In this document: positions 14,760 through 27,187 of the stretch, piece by piece
How the letters are laid out: each line of letters starts with the position of its first letter
Position numbering within the stretch: the stretch's first letter is position 1
Assembly: GCA_034509425.1 (NCBI GenBank)
Contig: JAVTVJ010001724.1
Coordinates: 124,001 to 188,000, forward strand
Origin: Eopsaltria australis
Taxonomy: Eukaryota; Chordata; Aves; Passeriformes; Petroicidae
Direction of reading: 5' to 3'
Length of the DNA stretch: 64,000 nucleotides
Program-made: the position numbers and the translations under genes
Notes under the pieces: generated by a model
Told to the model about the DNA's origin: nothing
The model's database searches: none
What the model saw: only the letters and a program-made list of their open reading frames with translations

Positions 14760-15330
14760 ACTTACTACGAGGACAGGGGGAAAGCAGTTATTCAGTTTAA
14801 ACGACGGCTTGTTTTAAAACCCCGTTTGGATGCTGTAACAGACGGGACGGGAGTTCTCGGCGCAAACCTGTCCCGCACATATTGAACAGGGCAGCTCCAA
14901 CCCCGAGGTGCGCCGGGCAGCGGCGGGAGAGGAGAGGAGAGGAGAGGAGAGGAGAGGAGAGGAGAGGAGAGGAGAGGAGAGGAGAGGAGAGGAGAGGAGA
15001 GGAGAGGAGAGGAGAGGAGAGGACAGGACAGGACAGGAGAGGACAGGAGAGGACAGGAGAGGACAGGAGAGGACAGGAGAGGACAGGAGAGGACAGGAGA
15101 GGACAGGAGAGGACAGGAGAGGACAGGAGAGGACAGGAGAGGACAGGAGAGGACAGCGGTGCGCTCCCTCTGCCGGCATCCAGGATCGCCTCCGCGCTCC
15201 CTCCTGCTCCAGGGGGGATCAGCGGCACCGGGCACCCCTCCTGCCACACGCCTGCTCATCCCTCCTCCGGCTCCTGCCCTGGCCCGCACCTCGGCCCTGG
15301 CACCATCGGCCGGGAGGAACACAGAAGAAG
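14760..15330. promoter_or_regulatory. CpG-rich island interrupted by a pentamer array
   Basis: Both flanks of the pentamer array (about 14760-14925 and 15157-15325) hold roughly a dozen or more CpG sites each, for example in GACGGGACGGGAG, CTCGGCGC, GCGCCGGGCAGCGGCGGG and CACCATCGGCCGGGAGG. The surrounding tens of kilobases have almost no CpG. In birds such islands usually mark unmethylated promoters or enhancers. No coding exon is recognised next to it, so a promoter of a noncoding RNA, a distant alternative promoter or a GC-rich repeat are all open. A short inverted repeat (CGGGAC / GTCCCG) lies upstream of the array. Confidence 0.5.
14926..15156 (+). repeat. GGAGA / GGACAGGAGA pentamer array
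   Basis: The array starts with 19 perfect tandem GGAGA units (14926-15020), then GGACA units (15021-15035), and then 12 copies of the 10-bp higher-order unit GGACAGGAGA (15031-15150), ending in a partial unit. The order suggests a pure GGAGA array in which one unit changed to GGACA and the two-unit block then expanded. The strand is almost pure purine apart from the C in GGACA. The stop-free open frames across it, on both strands, result from the repeat and are not genes. Confidence 0.97.
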
Positions 15331-15466
15331 AGAGAGAAAGATGCAGGCAGGAAGGAAGCACAGCAAGGAAGGAAGAAAGAAAAGAAAAGGAAGAGAAAGA
15401 GGAGGAGAGGGAGGGAGAGGAAGAGAGAGAGAGAGAGAGAGAAGAAAAACAAAAGGTTCAGAAAGG
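15331..15466 (+). repeat. GA-rich purine tract
   Basis: This is an irregular mix of GAAA, GGAA, GAGG and a short GA dinucleotide run (about 15422-15442) joining the CpG island to the minisatellite. It is nearly free of pyrimidines on the plus strand, apart from a stretch around 15342-15362. Confidence 0.9.
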
Positions 15467-16220
15467 GGAAGGAATTCTGGAAGGAATTCTGGAAGGAAGG
15501 AATTCTGGAAGGAATTCTGGAAGGAATGAATTCTGGAAGGAATGAATCCTGGAAGGAAGGAAGGAAGGAATCCTGGAAGGAATTCTGGAAGGAAGGAAGG
15601 AATTCTTGAAGGAATTCTGGAAGGAAGGAAGGAATTCTGGAAGGAATTCTGGAAGGAAGGAATTCTGGAAGGAAGGAATTCTGGAAGGAAGGAAGGAATT
15701 CTGGAATGAAGGAAGGAATTCTGGAAGGAAGGAATTCTGGAAGGAAGGAATTCTGGAAGGAAGGAAGGAATTCTGGAAGGAAGGAATTCTGGAAGGAAGG
15801 AAGGAATTCTGGGAATTCTGGAATGGAAGGAATCTGGGAAGGAATTCGGGAAGGAAGGAATTCTGGAAGGAAGGAAGGAATTCTGGAAGGAATTCTGGAA
15901 GGAAGGAATTCTGGAAGGAATTCTGGAAGGAATTCTGGAAGGAAGGAAGGAATTCTGAAGGAAGGAAGGAATTCTGGAAGGAAGGAATTCTGGAAGGAAG
16001 GAAGGAATTCTGGAAGGAAGGAATTTCTGGAAGGAAGGAATTCTGGAATTCTGGAATTCTGGAATTCTGGAAGGAATTCTGGAAGGAATTCTGGAAGGAA
16101 TTCTGGAATTCTGGAATTCTGGAATTCTGGAATTCTGGAATTCTGGAATTCTGGAAGGAAGGAAGGAAGGAAGGAAGGAAGGAAGGAAGGAAGGAAGGAA
16201 GGAAGGAAGGAAGGAAGGAA
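15467..16220 (+). repeat. Compound AATTCTGG / AAGG minisatellite
   Basis: Blocks of the 8-mer AATTCTGG alternate with one to several copies of the 4-mer AAGG. I count about 40 exact AATTCTGG units by eye, plus a few variants (AATCCTGG, AATTCTTG, AATCTGGG, AATTCGGG). Near the 3' end (about 16040-16150) the 8-mer runs without interruption, and the array finishes with 17 perfect GGAA units (16153-16220). Each TTCTGGAA junction is an inverted TTC-NN-GAA dyad and each GAATTC is a palindrome. Frames of more than 200 codons on both strands are repeat artefacts. Confidence 0.97.
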
Positions 16221-19200
16221 ATAACACAAAAAGAGGAAGAAAAAAGAGAAAAAATAAAAAGGAAGAGAAAGAAAACCTTGCTAGTACAAAGGGGGGTGGA
16301 GGGGTGGAAATAAATAGGTGGTGGGAGAAAAGAGGAAGCAAGATTGCTTTTTCTGACAGCAGTTTATGGTTAGATCAGTTTAGTTGTAACATCAAGCTGA
16401 ATCTTTAGATAAGCACAGGACAGTTTAACTTTAGCTGCACGTTAAACTTATAAAAAGGGTGAAAAGTTATGTGTCAGAAGGAAAATAACAATGTGTAGGA
16501 AAATGCTAATTTCCAGTTACTAAAAGAATCACTAGCAGTAATTCAAATATAGATATGAGGCATATACTGGAGAGTGCTAGAAAAGAACAGTATCTTCAGT
16601 GTCCTTGACTGGAGTTGACTTCTGCATGACCAAACTGCAAATGAAATGTCTGCTTTAGATATCAAGTCATTTAATTTATTCATTCCTGGTATAACTCCAA
16701 AACATATTATTTATCAGAGAACATCTCCCATTTTGCTGTTCTACTGCATTCCTCTCTTCAAGCACTAATACAATATGGATGGAAACACAAAACCCTAAAG
16801 CAATGGGGATAGAAACTGTAAGAAAAAATAGCCCTGAAAACAACATTTGTGCTTCTAAATTAGGTTGAGTTTTGGTAGGACTGCTTTTTATGCTTCACTC
16901 TTGATAACCCAGATTGACATGCTTGGACTATGAGTACAGTTCTAACATATAGAGTTAAATAAATTAGTTGTTCTGCCCTGTTCATCACTCTGTTTCTTCC
17001 CTCATCACTCTCCTTGCTTCTTCTCCTTTGCTTGGGGAAAACCAAGAGATTGACCCTTCTTGTCTGTATCTATTACCTTTTTTTCTTTTTCCTGACTCAC
17101 TTTGTTTCTGTCCCTTGGTGCCTCTCTTTTGCATTTAGCTGTCATTTCTCTCTTTGGGATAATTGCTAAATGATATTAAAATTAGCAAGGTGTTTCCAAA
17201 GCAGATTGTGGACCAGAGCAAGGATAAAATGCAGGCATTCAGGAATGAAATCAAATGCTGTGTAAAACAGACATAAATTATAGCACTGTTACACTGCTAC
17301 TTATGTTATACAGTGATTTATGTTGTTTTTCTGGTTTCATGTTCTGTCCAATGTAATGCAAAACATATTGCTGAAAATTACATATTTTGCTGTTATTTCA
17401 ATCAGGCCTAAGATTTGTATTCACTTACTGCTCACAGAGTTACATTTTATACCAGTGCTGCAGAAATGGTAAAAAAAGATATTTTGGAGGACAACTCTAT
17501 TGTGAGCTTTGCTAGATTTTTTTTTCTGGGACTCTTCTAATTTACATATCTTACAGATATGCCTGGAAATCAATGTCATGATCAAATACCTAAATAATGT
17601 ACTTGATAAGGTGGCAAAAAGTTATGCTCAGTCTATTCTAAAGAGGAAAAGAAAAGTTAGGAGGAATCAACTAGAGCTAATGCACAAAATATGAATGGAT
17701 TGTCTGTTATTAGTGATCTCTTACAGAAATAAAGATGCTTTTATTTATTTTGTATAGGATTAGCTTAAACTGAAATAAAGCCACTGTGTCCCTGAATGTG
17801 ACAGTCTAAAGGAAAAAAAATCTTAATGCACTTGCACATTAATAAATAACTTAAATTGATTTGCCCTACTTTTCTTAAGAATTCTTGTCTAGACAGGATC
17901 TTTGTGATGCTCAGTGCACATATTACTAATACAAATTATTCTCAAATTAGCATAACTTCTGAATTTTTAACTAAATTATTCTTAGTGTTGCACAGGTATC
18001 ACTGGAATATGATGTCTTGAGTCTTTGTGTCAGCTTGTGAAACTGTTTCACAACATTTCACAACATTTTCCATGAGGAAAGAAGTGAGTATTTTATATAC
18101 TAAATTTCTTCTGGCCACTGTCTTTTGCCCAGGCTGAGTCATAGCAAGTTGACAGTGTATTTTATTATTATTCAACAGATATTGCTCAGTTAACAGTGTT
18201 CATCTTCCTGAACAAACTCACCTGCTGGGTTAGCAAGGCTGCTGGCAGTGCTCTCTTCTGTTCCTATTTTGGAGATTCTGTCCATATTCAGGTTTATGCA
18301 GTAGTCAGGGCAAGCAAAGAAAAGTCTCTTAAACTTAGCATGGACTCTAACATCTCAGATCTAGTAAATTTTGAGGGCTAAATCCATGTCTGACCTAAAA
18401 CACTTCTATGAAAATGTACTAGGATTGTATTAGACACAGAAATTAATAATTTCCCTGAAATCTGTATAACTGTGGATGAAGGTGTATGTATACACACACA
18501 TGCACACATAAAACACATCTTAGAAGTTACATGAGACCTGTTTGCTAAATATTTGCTGATCACTTCTACTTAAGCTATATGAATGAGAATTACATTTAAC
18601 TTTTTATTAAAAATACTGATGACACTACATCACTTATGGCAAAGCTAAAAGTAACAGAGAGCCATCAGAGAAGCTGTGTTCTCTGCACCCTTGTCTTTGT
18701 TTGAGTAGGTTTCAACGCTTGCTAGTCTTAATTGTCTCCTGTACTCAAAGTTTGCAACACATTAAGAAGTTACCTCCTCCCTGTAATCTAAACAATGAGA
18801 AATTACGTACCTAATGCTCTAACCCAAATAAATCAAAGTTTCTTAGAGATTACATTCTACAAAACTTGTACTCATTGCCTCAATATCTCCTCTCTACTCT
18901 TAAATGTATATAAATCTAAATTCTGTGAATGGCTTGACTAAAGAATGTCTTATTGCAGTGGGGGTTGTTTGTTTGTTTGTACTTCTGGTTTGGTCTGGTT
19001 TGGTTTTGCTCCAGATCAGTTTGAATTAAACTGAAAGAAAAAATGATCCACATGGCTTTTTTTGCAGCAACATAATAACATTACATCTTCAGCAATACAG
19101 AAAGTTTAATGAGGATCTAAATTCCTTGACACTGGATTATTTTCTTTTTGGCCAGTACAAGTTACAGAAATGAACAAACATCTTGTGTATAAATCTAATA

Positions 19201-22200
19201 ATAAAAAATGCAAGCCTTAAAGTGATAATTTAGGTATTGTCTCTGGAGTGTTTTGTGCTTCATTGAAAAATTTGCAAAGGCTGGCTTTCTGCAACAAGGT
19301 GCACTCTACAACCTTGTCTGCAGGAAGCCACAGCTACATCAGTTTATGCCAGACATATGCATTACTCTGAGAGAGATTTACATGAAGACAAAAGTGGAAA
19401 ACAAGGTTCTAAGAAATTCAGTTTCACAAATGAAGTGACAGATAGTAAAATCATTTAAATAGAAGGGTATTGAAATATTTTTAAAGCACATTTAATAACT
19501 TTCTTTAATGCCTGGGTTAGATGAGAAAGATTTGGTTTTTCTCAAGAACTAGTCATTTGACTGTTGACCTACTCCAATTTATTCCACTTCACATTCCAGA
19601 AGGTAATGATAAATGTAATTGGAAAATAATTAGAAATTCTAGATTGGTTTTGTGGGATATCTGATCTGCTGCTTAATTTAACCTCTTACATTCCAATGTT
19701 TAAAATCTGAATATCTTTTACTCTTCCACATGTTAAGGAGCTGACACAGCATCCATAACAATTATCTGCTGCATAGAGATGACAAAGGTAATTTCATACA
19801 GGCTTCCAGCACTTCTGATGGAACAGAAGTTTCTTTCTTGTGGGAGGTTTAAGAAAGAGAGGCATAAGCAGAAATGCATTAACTACTTTGTTTCATACTG
19901 GATTTACTGCAAACAAAAGTCATATTATCTCCTCTTTCAAATTTTAGCTTTCATGGGGATGTGCAATGTTTCTAATTTATAAAAGTTGACTTTTGAATGC
20001 ATTTGGCTTACGTGTGCACAGGGAAGAAGAAAGGGCCAGAATGACATCCTGTGTAGAATGGTGTTAATATGTGAGGAATCAAACTACACCAACCTCTCTT
20101 CCACAACTGATGACCCATCAGGCCAGTATTCCACACTTCACTATCCTGCAGCTATGATTCAGAAACAGGAAGTAAGCCTTGGCAGAGCCAGGATACGTGT
20201 TATGCCATGAACTCTATGAAATACAGACATGTTTAGGCCCCAAACACACTCAGGTCTGAATGATTAATCCTCTCCTCAGCTGGCATTCCTAGAACTTTTC
20301 CTAATATTGTCCAGACACTAGTATTTTGTGCCAAATCTGCAAAACATTAATTTAGCCTCCACTCTACAGCAATGTCATTACGGTGGATTTCATAAAAATT
20401 TAAATAATAAAAGCAATGCTAACTACCACTGATATGGCTTCTCATATACATAAAGGTTTTTTTTTCCATGGTATATATATAATTCTGTATATAATTCTTG
20501 CTACTGAGTAGACAGAGCACAGATTTATGCTAGCTTGCAGGGAAGAAGCTATCTTACAAACAGCTGGACAAGTGTTATAAAAGCAAGTTGTATGACCACA
20601 AGACAAAATATCTGCTTTAGCCTTCATGACAAAGAAAGATTTTATTTTTGTAGGACTATCTTTTTGCTTGCAAAAAAGACTCAAGGAAGAAGTGTACTTC
20701 TGGAAACCATTTGAACCAATAGTTCAGCTGAATGTTATTGGGGCAATCAACAAACCATGTAATTTCCCACAATAATAGCTGACTATTTTTCTAAACTGTA
20801 GATATTCATGGCGTGTCCATGCATCTTTGAAAAATAGATCTCTGCAGTGGCAAATTAAGCTATATCAAAATAACCATAGCATATGGTAAAGTTTCAGTAT
20901 TTCTAGATCAATTTCCTTTTTATATTTGTTCTGTGAGAAGAAATTATAGTTTGAACAGCTGTGCTAAAATACTGGGAAATAATTTTTGACAGAAAACTGA
21001 CAGCAATCTTGCAGGGAATATCAGTTGGGTGTAACACATGAGTTATATAAAAATAATACCTGGACTGAAAATTGCATTGGCCCACAGTTCAGTTTGTCTT
21101 TGAAGCAATCTATGTATTGCTTCTTTGACTTCTACAAAATCTTTTAGTTGGTAGTTACAGAATATGAATTTTGTGTATGCCTCTGACAACATATAAACAA
21201 ATAATGATTTTTTTTCTACATTCATAAGGATATTGATCTTCAGACTCTGTCATAAAACTTCTCATGTCTTATCTTTGCACTTACAAGCTTTCTACATGAA
21301 ATGTTCCTATTTTCTCCATTTCCAGAGCAGAGTTAACTGCTGCACATTGCCTGTAGTCAGTTGGTTGGTTTTGCTGATTTTTTTTTGATTCTGCAATGTT
21401 CATTCTAAGACCCATTGCCCTCAAGCTTCTTAACTTTCATCCCTAGAGCAAGATAGAAGTGGCCTTTCCTTTCTTAATGTATTGGTGTTCAGACACCACT
21501 GACCTGATCAAGTGCAGTAGCACCAGATGCTGAGGAAGTCAACATGACTTTCATGGTTGCCAACATGACATCAACAGGAGTTTCAGCAGTACCATAAACT
21601 TTTACAGTCAGATTTCTTGTGTGAGGTTCTTAAAATCTTTCTGTTTACAATGTCAGTGGAGGCTTTTCTGTTTGATGAATAGGGTGTAAAAATGCTTTCC
21701 ACATGAGGGTATGCACTGTTACAATAGGCAGTCAAAAGATGCCTTTCTTATGCCATTATTTCAACACTGAAATACTTAGCCAGGCTCCACCCATGGTACA
21801 TGGTATGTGTCTTCACAGTCTCAAATTTGGCAGTAATTCATGCTGTGCAGACAATGCACCCTTCTGGTCATGGAGAGGATTTTTAAGTGAAGAACATTTC
21901 CTTCAACAATATTTGGATAAGCCCATAAACTAAACCTGAGTAGCTTCTTGAGAAAGCAAATGTAACTTTGATTCAGCTGTGCAAGTGTTTGCTATAATAA
22001 TGAATGATTACCTAAATAAGCTGAACCACACGGGGCTGTCTCCTGACTGTGTCTCAGAGGTCAGTGTTTAGGGACATGGACCTGGGGAGGTTCTTTTTCC
22101 TGTTACTCCCTGCCTTCAGTGTAACCTGCATATGCTGTTAGAATGAGATTATATTCACCACGAAGTACTCTGCAGTGTCACTTTTGTTAAGTGTGCAGTG

Positions 22201-24129
22201 ATCTAAAGGAGTAAAGGAAGCAAGGCAAGAGGCAGTAATGCTAATGGACTCATTGCTGGAAGGAGAAGACAAGGAAGCTTTTGGGCTTTGTTCATTCACA
22301 TGCACAAAATCTAGTGGTAGATGAACCCATCCCCAGGAGTGATAGTAAAAATTTCCATCTTGTTGCAAGTCCCAGTTTCTGAATGAGTACTAGGAGACAG
22401 AACACACAGAAAAAAGACAAAAAAGAAGTGTAGTTTTCCTTTCTGTATACTGTATGCAGTGTACTGTACAGAAAAAAGGAACTTTGCTTATGGGATAATT
22501 TTTTGATTGTTTTAATATGGTGCCTCATTTCTTCAATGGCACAGCCTTGCTTCTGTGAGATAGGTACTTATAGCAGACAGCATTGACTGTGCACTGTGAT
22601 CTCTTCAGCCCTACATCATTCCTATACTCTGGAAGGTGTAAAAACCAATCTGAGTTCAAGTTCTAAGCAAAGAATTCTCATTAAGTAGTTGCATGGAAAC
22701 TACTACTGTTAGTTAGTTTTTTATAAACAAACTTACACCACAAGCATTTTTGCCTTGCGTCCCTCACAAATTATTAGAAGAACCCAAACCCCCAATTCAC
22801 TCTCTAAGAAAATGCTGACACCTTTTGTCTGTTTTTTATTAATTTTACATCTAATGATTATTTCCCCCTCATCTTTCTAGCCAAAGAAGAACCCACAGGA
22901 GGCTAAGTTTATATCTAATTTAAAAACCTCTCCAAATACTGCAATACCTTTTATGGCAAGCAATATCTTATTACACTAGCCTGTGACCACTAGGCACCAA
23001 AGAAAGCACAGCTATGTCCCTATTGAGACTACATTTTAAAAGTAGTGTAATGCACAGTGCAAGAACTAGGAACGTCAGCGTAGTTGAATGAAAATCTAGA
23101 CTAAAAATCTGCAGAAATGGCACTTTTGAAAGCTGTGGAATACTTCATTTATGGAAGACTTTTTTCCTGTTGCTTTACAGAGACAACATTGACTAAACTC
23201 ATGAACTGAAGTTATTGAAAGCATTGTAACTACATGTTCAGGATGTAAATTAGAAGTTTTGAGAAACAGAATGTGAGTTCAAGAGCTGGATGTCATACTC
23301 ATGTAGATAAAACCTAAATGACATGAATACGCAAAGATGTAAAGGAAAAGCAGCACTGATCAAACAATGGACTTGACATGAATGATATTTGGTGTGCCTT
23401 TTTCCTCTGTACTCCGTCAGCTCTTACATCCTGCTTTGCTTCCTACAGCAAGCTGGCAAGAAACAGACATTTTCTTCCTTCAAATGGCAGATGGAACAAG
23501 GCAATGAATATCTGCTGCCTTGACTTTTCCTGTAACTGTTTGAAATGGGCCTTCTCTATATTTTCACTGCATAGTTCATAGTTTCCTGCAGAACATTTTC
23601 GTTGTATAGCTCATAGTTTCCTGTAGAACATGAGATTTCCTATTGATGATCTGAATGCCTATAGAAAATTATTTAGGTGTAGAGGCTCCAAACTAAGAAC
23701 AACAGCTGTTAACTATAAGCTCAACTCCATACAGCTAAAGAGAAAAAACCCCAAACCCAAGCCTAGAAAATTGCAATAAAAAACGTCAGCCAACCAACCA
23801 AACAAACAAAAACACCCTTCCCTTCATGCTGGAAGTAAAGGCTTAGGACCAAATCTAACAAATATAAAATGGCATTTTATCTTTGCAACTGAAACCATGT
23901 TCCCCTTGTGTATGCACATGTCTCTAATCTGTCTGTGCTCAAACTTAGGACTCAAGATCATATACAAACAAAAACACTTTGACTAGATACACAATCTAGT
24001 TTTTTATCTTGTGTTTTTCCTCTTTTGATGATGAAGTCCAACTAAATTTCCAGTCAAGGATAACTGTTTTGAGAAGAAGGTAAGCAGACTGATTCATATT
24101 CTGATTTTTTCCCAAAGGATACAGCGAGG
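16221..24129. other. AT-rich noncoding DNA, no gene seen
   Basis: No coding domain, RNA gene or element end was recognised over about 7.9 kb. Low-complexity patches include a GTTT-rich tract near 18967-19010 and AACC/AAAC-rich sequence near 23770-23815. Open frames are all under about 80 codons and lie on both strands. Confidence 0.6.
23569..23638. repeat. 35-bp tandem duplication
   Basis: The unit beginning GCATAGTTCATAGTTTCCTG is repeated directly as GTATAGCTCATAGTTTCCTG at 23604, each followed by the same GAACAT block. There are a few mismatches between the two copies. Confidence 0.85.
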
Positions 24130-25084
24130 CTTGCGAGAACAAAGGGGACTGCTGTGTGCCATGGCAGTTGTCTCCATCCCTTGCTGCCACTACCTTCTCC
24201 TCCCTCCTCCTCCTCCTCCTGTCTGCAAGTGGACCACAGGCAGCCACACCACAGGAAGAGGAAGAGGAGCCTCTCAATGCCAAGGTTTGAGAGACAGCAA
24301 AGGCAGCAAATTCTGCCACCTTCTGTGAGCAGGCAAGAGCAGCAGGGAGAGAGAGCGAGGCACTGCACTGCCTCTGCTGCCCTCCCAGCCCCTTGCCAAG
24401 CCAGCTGGATGTCCATACCCTCAGCAGGCAGTGGGCAGGGGCAAAAGGGGCAGCACCAGAGACCAAGGAGGGGGTCTCGTCCAAGGAGGAGGAAGACTGG
24501 CAAGTCTGCACCTTCTAAGACCTGTTTCAAGGGGAACACATCAGAGACAAAAGCTGGAGTACCAGACAAGAGATGCTCCCTGTGTCACTCACATGTGAGG
24601 CATGGGCAGAATGCTGGGACCTTCAGCTGTGCACAGCCACATTCTGTGGCCCAGCCCTACACATCAGAACCCATAAAATGGGAGAAAGACCCTGACCTTG
24701 GCTCTCTTTTTATTCCCTGGACACAACCTGCTGCCCACAGAACAGCAGGACCTGGCTCAAAGCATAGATGTGGCAATGGCAGCAACATCCACAGCAGCAA
24801 GGGCAAAGAGAGAGGCAGCTGCCCCTCCCCAAGCCAGCTGGACACCTGTGCACTCAGCAGGCATTGGGCAGAGCTGGCAGCAGGAGCAGTCCTGGCAGCA
24901 CTGGAGACCAAAGCAGGGGCCTTGGCCAAGAGGGAGAAACAGCGAGAAGTAGCAGAGGCCAAGGGCGTTCATAAAAGGAAGAAAACAGTGACCAACCACT
25001 GTCCCCTGTGGAAGGCAACAACAACAAAGAACGGCTGTGGGAGAACTGGAAACATACCAGCATCCACAATATATGGGTCAAGCC
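24130..25084. other. GC-rich block with internal duplication
   Basis: This roughly 950-bp block is much GC-richer than its surroundings. A segment beginning CCAAGCCAGCTGGA occurs at about 24396-24474 and again at about 24829-24919, sharing blocks such as CTCAGCAGGCA, TGGGCAG and GGCAGCAC; weaker similarity extends on both sides, giving an offset of about 435 bp. One forward frame is open for 356 codons (24154-25224), but its last part reads through CR1 3' sequence and overlapping frames are open on the other strand. I recognise no protein domain. It is most likely repeat-derived DNA with a two-copy unit; a GC-rich exon cannot be excluded. Confidence 0.5.
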
Positions 25085-25303
25085 CTTGTACCCGGATGGA
25101 AGTGGTTGTCCCACTATATTCTGTGTTGGTGTCACACCTCAAGCTGCACCCAGGACTTGAGGTGGGGCTGCACCTGTGCCTAGAAGTAGGTGTAGATGTG
25201 GCACTTGGGGTCATGATTTATTGATGGACTTGACAGTTAGGTTAATAATTGGACTTGATTGTCTTAGAGGTATTTTGCAACCTTAATGATTCTATGATTC
25301 TGT
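25085..25303 (+). mobile_element. CR1 LINE 3' end, internally deleted
   Basis: The last 110 bp match the CR1 3' untranslated end: GATGTGGCACTTGGGG, a GGACTTGA block, TCTTAGAGGT, then CAACCTTAATGATTCTATGA with the terminal ATTCTATG-type repeat ending at 25303. Upstream, CACTATATTCTGTGTTGG and CACACCTCAAG resemble a more 5' part of CR1 ORF2, so sequence between the two parts appears to be lost. Orientation is plus. Identification is from remembered consensus features. Confidence 0.85.
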
Positions 25304-27118
25304 AATGGCTGATTAGAAGGAGAACAGGAATGTGGCATAAAATTGCAGCTGGCAGAAGAGGGACAAAACTACTGAAAATCAGAAGGCAAATGGCATATTA
25401 GAAAGAATAGAAGCAACTTAAGAACAAACTCATCAGTTCCAGACTTACATATTTCGTTATTATTTCCCATTCACAAAGATGTTGTTTATTTTCTAAAAAA
25501 AAGTATTTTCCATTTAGTGATCACATGTATTTGTTATGAATAAAGAACCAAAGAGAAGCTGCTGCATTTAAAACCAGTCTCAAACTCCAGTTACTTTCAA
25601 ATCATATTCGTGATTCATTTGTGCATTCTTACACATGAATTTGTAACTGTTTGGTGTGTCATAAATCCCTTTTATTCCCGTTTATGGTATGGCTACCAAT
25701 GGGAAGATTGATATTGGCTTAAGTGGAAACTGATGAAAAGTGGAGTGACTTTTTGCATTCATATTACTGCTCTTCAGTGCAAAAGATATAGATGATTGTG
25801 AACTCGAGGATGATAGGGGAAGCACAGGTCAAAATCAAAACAATACCACATTTCAATAGCCAACATTCACCCTGTTAGGCTGTATATAGAAAAAGAGGTG
25901 TTTCTTTTGAAATATAAACCATATGTTTTTAGCCCATTACATATTCACTAAGTTTGTGAAGAAGCCAGAAAGAGTCACTGCACGAAATCATGCAAGGTAG
26001 AGAGAAGAGCTAAGAGGAAGTTCATTCAGAAAAAACAACTAACAAAACTTTAAAATTGTATCTCATTTAGTAAAATTTGTACAATTTACTGTCTTTGTTC
26101 ACCATCACAATAGTGACTATTTTGTTTGTGATGATTCTTGTTCAGTTGGAGCTGGCTCTCTAATGCAGAGTAACCCTGTGAAGCCTGGGTATTATCTTGT
26201 TTTCTTACTGTTAACTTGATCTATTTGAAGCTCCTTAACCTCAAAATGAACATGTGTGAATATACACCAGGCATATGAATAAAAATCTATAGAAATTGTA
26301 ATGAAAGAGAGGTCACATTGCTGCCAGGATTTCTTCAAGCTGTTCAGGAATAAAATCACTGAGATTCATTATTTGTGAATATACAATGTAATGATATAAT
26401 TAGAGACCTCCTGGGATCCTTAGTTTGGGATGTTTCCCATGGAGACATCCCAAACAGCCTCAAGGCTAACTTTTGCCTTTTCTTATTCTGCATTTTATTT
26501 TCAACAAGCAAATGAAGAGCAAGATCCTGAAGGAGTAGAAAGTCAGCTACTGCTTTTGTACAGCTTACAATTTTGCATGGCTCTGGTCCTCTTGGAAACC
26601 TCTGCATATTGCCATGTAAGTTTCAAAAACAATGGGAATAATTGCACATTCTGCTTATCACCTTGTCTTCATACATGTCAGGACTTTTCTAGCTGAATAT
26701 TTCAGATAGGCTTTCTTATCTTAGTTTTTCATTTATATCTTCTATTATATTACAAAACACAAAAATTACAAATTATGTGCAAGGATTAATTTTAAAAAGC
26801 ACATATATATTCAGCATTATCTTTATTTTGTCTCAAACATCAGAAACTAAGTGAAATTGAGGGGATGCCAACATAAGTCAAGCAGCCTCATACTGAAATA
26901 TGTTGCGTTGGGGTGTCCTTGGGGTCTCATGCAGAAATATTAGCTTGTATACAGCAGTGGTATAGCTATGTTATACAGTGTTCCAACTGAGCTAATCATC
27001 CCAGGAGGAATGCCATAATGATGTGACAAAAATATTTATGATTCTGGAGTTAGCTCAGGCATCTCTTCATCATGCTGCTTTGTAATATGTAGACATAACC
27101 TTCGAAGCTCATGATATG
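25304..27118. other. AT-rich noncoding DNA, no gene seen
   Basis: Nothing is recognised. A self-complementary pair (GGGATGTTTCCCATGG followed by GAGACATCCC) lies at about 26427-26452, probably by chance. Confidence 0.55.
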
Positions 27119-27187
27119 CAGGAAGTCAGATTAGATAGGTGACCTGGAGGCCAGCTTGGGCCCTCAGTTCTATTAATCTATCTACAT
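27119..27187 (+). mobile_element. Old CR1-like 3' tail
   Basis: GGAAGTCAGATTAGATAGGT, GACCTGGAGGCC and TTCTATTAATCTAT follow the layout of the 3' tail of older CR1 families shared by birds and other reptiles (a GTCAGA-TTAGAT block, then a terminal TCTATGAATCTAT-type repeat). The copy is short and diverged, and may be a chance likeness. Confidence 0.45.

Noticed and set aside
14792..16341. Long open frames (120-361 codons) on both strands over the pentamer and minisatellite arrays
   Set aside because: They exist because the repeat units contain no stop codon in any frame. The translations are monotonous (SCPLLSSPVL, EFWKEG) and start in unrelated positions.
23996..25224. Overlapping frames of 80-171 codons on the minus strand of the GC-rich block
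   Set aside because: They are shadows of GC-rich, stop-poor DNA. No domain or splice signals support them.
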